The notes beneath the pieces are model-generated. The model did no database searches and was not told the DNA's origin. It saw nothing but the letters and a program-made list of their open reading frames with translations. This document shows, one piece after another, positions 6,721 through 10,486 of a DNA stretch of 10,486 bases (the stretch's first letter is position 1; each line of letters begins with the position of its first letter). The translations under genes and the position numbers were made by a program. Source of the DNA: Mycobacterium sp. (GTDB lineage Bacteria; Actinomycetota; Actinomycetes; Mycobacteriales; Mycobacteriaceae); assembly GCA_025965815.1 (NCBI GenBank), contig JAOPWF010000737.1, positions 1 to 10,486 of the forward strand, in the 5' to 3' direction.

Positions 6721-6904
6721 GTTGCTAGGCCCCGCACGATGCACGCCGAGGCCGAACGTACCGAGGACTTGCTTCCCCCGCCGAGGTGCTTCAGCGCAAT
6801 GAACAGCGCCGCCGCGGGCACACGTCAGAACGGCCGGCGGCCTGGAGCTGTAGACCCTGTGCATGATGCGCGAGCTGTGGACAGCTGCCGACTGACCACC
6901 GAGA

Positions 6905-7123
6905 GTGTCGTTGTCCCGCGCTTCACTGAGCCCATGTCGGACAGTGCCCTACGCGGACAACGATGCGGCGAAGGCCGCTGGCGCGCGGTGGGATTGGGCC
7001 ATGCGCGCGTGGTACGCGCCGCGGGCGGACATGGCCGAACTGCAGTGGTGGGTGGGGCGCCCGCCGCTGCCGGACCTGTTGCCCGTTGAGGACCGCTCCT
7101 TCACACCGCTGGCCAGCGAGTAG
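6905..7123 (+). pseudogene. Truncated DUF5710-type protein
   Basis: A 72-residue frame from GTG 6905. Residues from about 14 read VPYADNDAAKAAGARWDW, then AMRAWYAPRADM, the hallmark of the DUF5710 domain (K..GA.WD....WY.P). It continues WWVGRPPLPDLLPVEDRSF, which in longer actinobacterial homologues precedes a further zinc/HNH-like part. Here the similarity stops and the frame ends at once with TPLASE and a stop. The natural start is unclear: an ATG at 6934 (AGCCCATGTCGG) is in another frame, which suggests a 1- or 2-base indel near 6937-6947. DUF5710 proteins are frequent on plasmids and integrated elements, in line with the TniB remnant next door. A short product is possible; I regard it as a remnant. 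Confidence 0.6.
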
Positions 7124-7146
7124 CTGGCGCGTCCGCCCCCGTCCTT

Positions 7147-8116
7147 TCAGCCGGGGTGGCCGACCCCTGGCCGCGATGCGGTATCGGCGCGTTCGGCGGC
7201 GTAGTCGACCGCGAAGCTGTCGAGCAGCTGCTTGCTGATCTGTTCGCTGCCATCCTCGGTGGCGGTGCAGGCGCAGCAGGGACTCCAAAGCGGCGATCGG
7301 CGCCCGCCACTGCCCGCGTTGGGCGCCGGTGCCGTAGGCAAAGGGCGGGGCCGGGATGACGGTGAACCGGCCGGCGATCTGGCGGCCGCGGACACCGGCG
7401 AACAAGCCTTGCGCCTCCACATCGATGCCGGCATAAACGAATGTGGCTGGCAGCCGTTCGACGAAGTACTTCAGCTGGTCGGACACCTCGGCGCCGGCGC
7501 GGGTGGCCAGATTCAGGTTGTGCAGCTCATCGACGCAGACCAGCTCCACACGGGTGTGGGCGGCGGTGGCGCAGACCGCGTCGACGATGTCGGTGATGTT
7601 CGCCCGGCCGGTGAACTCCAGGCCCAGGAAGCGGGCGAACTTCACAGCGAGCATCCGCGGGGTCGCCGCCGGCGGAACGGTGACGTAGAGAACCGGCAGC
7701 CGGTGCCGATCGGCGGGATACCGCTTGCGAGTGTGCAGTTCGTGGGTGCGGTCCAACTGGGTTAATGCGGTGGTCTTCCCGGTGCCCGACGCCCCAGAGA
7801 TGATCACCCCGCGGCGAGCCGACACCTGATTGCGGTTGAGCTGGACCAACAACCGCGAGGTGCTGATCACCTTCCGGATAATTGGGGTGCTCACCAGCGG
7901 CAGGTCGGCGTGATACCCGCGGCGGCCATCGTCGTAGGCCGCCCGGTCACGCTCAGACAGCTTCGCCAGCCGAACCGCGCCGAGCAGCACCGGCGGGTGC
8001 GGTTGCCGGTCAACGAAGCGCCGCCACCCTTCCTTCGTGGTCAGCGGCTCGTCGGCGATCGCCTCGAACCACCGCTCCGCCTCGGCGTCGGCATCGAAGA
8101 TCGCGAACGGAATCAC
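7147..8116 (-). pseudogene. tniB: TniB transposition ATPase with internal deletion and frameshift
   Basis: From GTG 8116 the frame encodes an AAA-type transposition ATPase of the TniB/TnsC kind. It has Walker A ISGASGTGKTTALT (about residues 106-119), Walker B VELVCVDELHNLN (190-202), and a sensor-like FVYAGIDVEAQGLF (226-239). TniB is the ATPase partner of the DDE transposase TniA in Tn5053-like elements. At about 7259, after ALESLLRLHRH, similarity stops in this frame. The next base starts EDGSEQISKQLLDSFAVDYA in another frame, ending at TGA 7147-7149. This resembles the family's own C-terminal tail, so roughly 35 codons and the frame are missing between two CCGCCAC/GCCACC-like sequences. 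Without the shift, the first frame runs on as random Arg-rich sequence to 6923. The start is uncertain: the frame is open upstream to about 8255, and no Shine-Dalgarno precedes 8116. The nucleotide-binding motifs are intact, but the product is probably defective. Confidence 0.78.
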
Positions 8117-8119
8117 GGT

Positions 8120-8276
8120 CGCCGGCGGGCCGTCGTCGTCGCCATCGGCGGGCTTCCCCGGTTCGGGAGGCGTGGCGTCGTCTCTCGGTGGTGGCCGGTG
8201 CGCAGTTGCGGCGAACGCGGGTGCGGGCCGCGACGCGGTCGCTGAGCTTGCTCACCGGCCCGGCCTGTCGCAACCT
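8120..8276 (-). pseudogene. Possible TniA C-terminal tail
   Basis: Between the catalase fragment and TniB, one minus-strand frame reads GPVSKLSDRVAARTRVRR. A second, overlapping frame reads a Pro/Asp-rich stretch (ATPPEPGKPADGDDDGPPAT) that runs into the nominal TniB start. In TniA-TniB elements the transposase gene ends just upstream of TniB, often with a basic then Pro-rich tail. The position fits, but I see no DDE catalytic residues and no firm similarity, so this is a positional inference. Confidence 0.22.
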
Positions 8277-8543
8277 AAATCCGGACAGGACACTGTCGGT
8301 GGCGTCGTCGGGCATGACCTGGATGTCGAGATCATATTCCAGGTAAGCGCCGGCCTCGATGCCGTCAGCCATGTCGCGGCGGTGGAAGTCCGGGTCGCAG
8401 CCGGCGGCGATCTGCGCCTCTTCCCACACCAGCGAATGGGACACCCGCCACGGGCTTCCAGTGGAATTTGACCAGACTGGTCACGTCCTTGCGGTTCCCA
8501 GGCGGGGGGTGTGCACACCGAAGCGCTCCAACGTGCGGAATGA
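8277..8543 (-). pseudogene. katE: Catalase (KatE-like) N-terminal-half fragment with two frameshifts
   Basis: Reading leftward from 8543: SFRTLERFGVHT, then (after a missing base near 8497) NRKDVTSLVKFHWKPVAGV, then (after an extra C near 8440, GTCCCATTC for the expected GTCCATTC) HSLVWEEAQIAAGCDPDFHR, then RDMADGIEAGAYLEYDLDIQ. These blocks in this order are the heme-catalase core segment around 'GVHTF' to 'PEW/YELG.Q'. The fragment lies on the same strand as the catalase C-terminal piece at 3306-3869, 4.4 kb away. It covers a different part of the protein, so the pieces may come from one gene. It begins abruptly beside a plus-strand fragment of another enzyme (8546) and ends near 8277 at transposon-like sequence. 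It is not functional. Confidence 0.8.
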
Positions 8544-8545
8544 GC

Positions 8546-8753
8546 GCGCCCGCCGCGTGGCGCGGCGCGTTTGAGGCGGACCGGCCGGTCCTTATCGAGG
8601 CCATCGTGGACCCCTCGACACCGATGCTGCCGCCGCGCATGCCCGACGCGGGCTGACACCGTGTATGGCGCGCTCGCGCAGGAGCCCGACGGCGCCGCGG
8701 TCCGCGAGCGCGGGAGCCGCCAACGCGCCACTGACGAGATGTCGGGCAATTGA
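8546..8753 (+). pseudogene. C-terminal fragment of a thiamine-diphosphate enzyme
   Basis: Bases 8546-8656 read APAAWRGAFEADRPVLIEAI, then VDPSTPMLPPRMPDAG and TGA. The 'W..A..ADRP..IE...DP..P.LPP' pattern is the C-terminal signature of pyruvate oxidase/acetolactate synthase-like ThDP enzymes. After the stop, an overlapping frame reads DTVYGALAQEPDGAAVRERG and ends at 8753. It may be the shifted continuation of the same protein (less certain). Nothing upstream at 8545 belongs to it: the sequence there is a catalase fragment on the other strand, so 8543-8546 is a recombination junction. There is no start codon and no expression is expected. Confidence 0.5.
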
Positions 8754-8821
8754 TCGCGCCCGGCATCGGTAGACCTACCCTCCGTCGGATCGTGCTGTGC
8801 GCCAGGAACTTAGCGGCGTCA

Positions 8822-8842
8822 CCACCCGGGAGTGCCCGGTGG
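8822..8842 (-). terminator. Strong hairpin downstream of the STAS gene
   Basis: CCACCCGGG (8822-8830), loop AGTG, and CCCGGTGG (8835-8842) form a stem of eight base pairs with one bulged C. It lies 31 bases beyond the 3' end of the STAS gene (minus strand). A second CCCGGTGGG follows at 8848-8856 and could give an alternative pairing. There is no U-run. Position and stability suggest an intrinsic terminator. Confidence 0.4.
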
Positions 8843-8872
8843 GCCCGCCCGGTGGGTTTCAGGTCGAAGTAG

Positions 8873-9325
8873 CTAGGGCGAATTCGTGAGCAGGTGAAGG
8901 GGCCGAGTAGCCGATCGGCCCAACAGGGCGACCGCGACCTCCACGCTGGGGGCGGTGAGCGGGACCGCGGTGGGCCCGCATCGGCGAAGCAGCCGCGACA
9001 CCGCAGCACTGGGCACCAAAACGCACCGGCCACCGACCTTCGCGCAACTGCGGATGATGAGTTCGAGCGCCCGAAGCCCCTCGACGCCAAAGGAATCCAC
9101 GTCGCTGAAATCGATGACCAACTCGCGACAACGGGCGCTCATACCGACGGCGTAATCAGTCAGTTCGGAACAATTCGTTGCGTCGATATCGCCGTGTGCA
9201 CTGATCGCCACCGCCGTCGGAGAGACTCGGCGAATATCCAGCTCAAGGGTGTGTCGCCGAGACGTCGCGCCGGCGTCCGGCACGGCAGTGGGTGTCGGCA
9301 CGGTTACCGGGGCAAATGCAGCCAT
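8873..9325 (-). CDS. STAS-domain protein (anti-sigma factor antagonist-like)
   Basis: A 150-residue protein: a disordered Ala/Pro/Thr-rich N-terminus (1-22), then a STAS domain, about 26-135. AISAHGDIDATNCSEL (40-55) and ELVIDFSDVDSFGVEGLRAL (68-87) are the family's first and central motifs. In SpoIIAA/RsbV the central motif is DSSGL, with the first Ser phosphorylated by the anti-sigma kinase. Here the aligned residues are G80-V81-E82-G83-L84, so the phospho-acceptor is absent. The family binds anti-sigma factors to free sigma-F/sigma-B; this one cannot be switched by phosphorylation at that site. ATG 9325 has CGGAG at 5-nt spacing. It is divergent to the sigma-factor gene at 10116, so a functional link is likely but inferred. 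Confidence 0.88.
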   Translation of the reverse strand: MAAFAPVTVPTPTAVPDAGATSRRHTLELDIRRVSPTAVAISAHGDIDATNCSELTDYAVGMSARCRELVIDFSDVDSFGVEGLRALELIIRSCAKVGGRCVLVPSAAVSRLLRRCGPTAVPLTAPSVEVAVALLGRSATRPLHLLTNSP

Positions 9326-10115
9326 AACGACTCCGTTCGGTCCATCATGCAGGGCGCTCGAATCCCAGTGCGGACGTGTCGCGATCCTGCTCCGTGAGGA
9401 GCTACTCCGGTCGATGCCATTGCAGCGGTCCGCGAATGCCCTGGTTGGGTACCCAACCTGTGGCGAACCTATCGCGACCCGCGGTCGCCCGCGCGCTCAT
9501 GTGAGCAGAGCTAATGTGCGCCGGCCGCAGGCCGATACCGAGGTTCGTCCTGGGCATCGGGGGCGGCAGGTGCCGACGGCGGACAAAGGCCTGGTCTGTG
9601 GGCCGATAGCGTCGGCGCGACTACGATGGGCGAGAGCGGATCCTGGCGGCTGCAACCCTTCGCCATCCCGAGATTCTTAGGATCCTTATCGCCGACGGGG
9701 GCCTGCGCAGCCGGCCCACCCCCATCGGGCTACGGGCGGAGCACGTGCACGTGGTTTAAGCGGCGACCACTTCCGGGAAGACCCTGGGTACGGTTCGCAT
9801 CACGAGCGATTGTGGGCCGTCCGATGAGACGTCAGAACGGCTGACCACCCCGTCGGAACCCTGTCCGAGCCGCTGAAGGCGCGTTGGAGAAGCGGATGCG
9901 CCCCCGGGTGTGCCACCTTCGCCGAAATGGACGCTGCATGAGTTCTTTGGTTCTGCCGACCGCTACCACATGTCCTCCGACGGCCGTGGCGAGGCGCCCC
10001 GCCGTGCTGCGGCCGTCGATCCGGTTGACTCGCCAGCGGGTCCCGACACGGCGTTGTCTCGATGGGCTCGCGTCCGCAGTCGGCGTCGCCGTCACACGGT
10101 GGGGGGACGTTGGCG
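9326..10115. other. Gene-poor divergent region between STAS and sigma factor genes
   Basis: 790 bases lacking a supported gene. Plus-strand frames at 9249-9680, 9626-9844 and 9884-10138 and minus-strand frames at 9800-10414 have no domain, signal or good ribosome binding site. I looked for an anti-sigma (RsbW-like) gene, which usually precedes sigF, and did not find one. The region contains a 16-bp palindrome at 9443-9458. A GGTTT at 9753-9757 is followed 17 bases later by GGGAAG, a poor match to a mycobacterial SigF promoter (GGTTT-N15-17-GGGTA). Confidence 0.5.
9443..9458. promoter_or_regulatory. 16-bp perfect palindrome, possible operator
   Basis: GGTTGGGTACCCAACC is a perfect palindrome of 16 bases without a spacer. 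It lies 118 bases upstream of the STAS gene start in the divergent region. A spacerless palindrome of this length suits a dimeric repressor or activator site. No regulator gene is in view. Confidence 0.35.
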
Positions 10116-10486
10116 ATGACGCGGTCCTCGACGCGTAGCGCGGGCGCGCACTCTGATCGCGAGTACGCCGACGTCCCAAACATGTTCCGCGTGCTGGGCG
10201 GTCTGCGTCCTGGCACTGCCCAACACGAGTGCCAGCGCGACCGCATCGTGCAACGGTGCCTGCCGCTGGCCGACCACATCGCCCGACGTTTCGCCCATCG
10301 TGGCGAAACCCTCGACGACCTTAAGCAAGTGGCGCGGCTGGGTCTGATCAAGGCCGTCAAGCGGTTCGACGTCGATACTGGAAGCGAATTCCTACCGTTC
10401 GCCGTGCCCACCATTTTCGGTGAGGTGCGCCGGCATTTTCGCGACCACGGGTGGTCGGTGCGGGTGCCGCGCCGACTGCAGGAACT
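10116..10486 (+). CDS. SigF/SigB-family RNA polymerase sigma factor (partial, runs off right edge)
   Basis: 123 complete codons are visible. After a poorly conserved N-terminus (1-38) comes sigma region 1.2/2: DRIVQRCLPLADHIARRF (42-59), then DDLKQVARLGLIKAVKRFD (67-85), the core-binding region 2.2. Next come FAVPTIFGEVRRHFRD (95-110) and HGWSVRVPRRLQE (111-123), the -10 recognition and region 3 entry, all very close to mycobacterial SigF. The family is freed by a STAS antagonist from an anti-sigma factor and directs stress and stationary-phase transcription. ATG 10116 is the likely start, with a G-rich GGTGGGGGG about 10 bases upstream; ATG at 10182 is an alternative. SigF paralogues are common in environmental mycobacteria and no RsbW-like gene sits upstream as it does at the usual sigF locus, so I give no symbol. 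Confidence 0.9.
   Translation, partial: MTRSSTRSAGAHSDREYADVPNMFRVLGGLRPGTAQHECQRDRIVQRCLPLADHIARRFAHRGETLDDLKQVARLGLIKAVKRFDVDTGSEFLPFAVPTIFGEVRRHFRDHGWSVRVPRRLQE

Noticed and set aside
6923..7146. Continuation of the TniB frame to a stop at 6923
   Set aside because: Beyond 7259 the residues are Arg-rich and unlike TniB, while another frame shows the family-like C-terminus ending at 7147.
8365..9090. Minus-strand 241-codon frame
   Set aside because: Only a short part (SLVKFHWKP) is real catalase; the rest is shadow of the STAS and ThDP-fragment frames.
9753..9780. SigF-type promoter GGTTT-N17-GGGAAG
   Set aside because: The -10 half matches GGGTA poorly, and no gene start follows within a reasonable distance.
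9800..10414. Minus-strand 204-codon frame opposite the sigma factor
   Set aside because: Antisense shadow of a strongly conserved sigma-factor region; no motif.
1..10486. CRISPR arrays, tRNA, rRNA or a complete transposon
   Set aside because: No repeat-spacer pattern, no recognisable RNA gene, and no paired terminal inverted repeats or DDE transposase core were seen.

Overview
The window is high-GC actinobacterial DNA, most likely from an environmental Mycobacterium or a close relative. The reasons are family resemblance: a MoxR/DUF58/VWA operon of mycobacterial type, a SigF/SigB-like sigma factor with a STAS regulator, tandem small Ala-rich secreted proteins, a clade-2 (KatE-like) catalase and an actinobacterial TniB. 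No database was searched; all assignments rest on motif recognition.

Layout. (1) 1-2865, minus strand: a compact, apparently intact operon read right to left: MoxR AAA+ ATPase, DUF58 protein, a small one-TM protein, and a VWA-type membrane protein that runs off the left edge. The last three start codons overlap the preceding stop or lie within 10 nt of it. (2) 3083-4982: a pseudogene block. It holds a catalase C-terminal part (minus) abutting an inverted catalase middle part (plus), a lipoprotein signal peptide fused to the C-terminal end of a metallophosphoesterase with a lost histidine, and a frameshifted four-helix membrane protein. (3) 4983-5809: no gene seen. (4) 5810-6590: two intact tandem paralogous secreted proteins, each with its own Shine-Dalgarno site. 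(5) 6592-8753: a mobile-element and decay zone: a truncated DUF5710 protein, a TniB transposition ATPase with an internal deletion plus frameshift, a possible TniA tail, an N-terminal-half catalase fragment with two frameshifts, and the C-terminal end of a thiamine-diphosphate enzyme. (6) 8873-10486: an intact STAS anti-sigma-antagonist-like gene (minus), a gene-poor 790-bp gap with a perfect 16-bp palindrome, and the start of a SigF/SigB-like sigma factor (plus) that runs off the right edge.

How it fits together. The outer parts look functional: a MoxR chaperone module on the left and a stress sigma-factor circuit on the right. The centre is a scar. Three non-overlapping parts of a catalase lie at about 3.3-3.9 kb (two parts, opposite strands) and 8.3-8.5 kb, with TniB remnants between them. 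The simplest reading is that one catalase gene was broken by a transposition-related event, then rearranged by an inversion with loss of material at each junction. I see no CRISPR array, tRNA, rRNA, or convincing new defence system.
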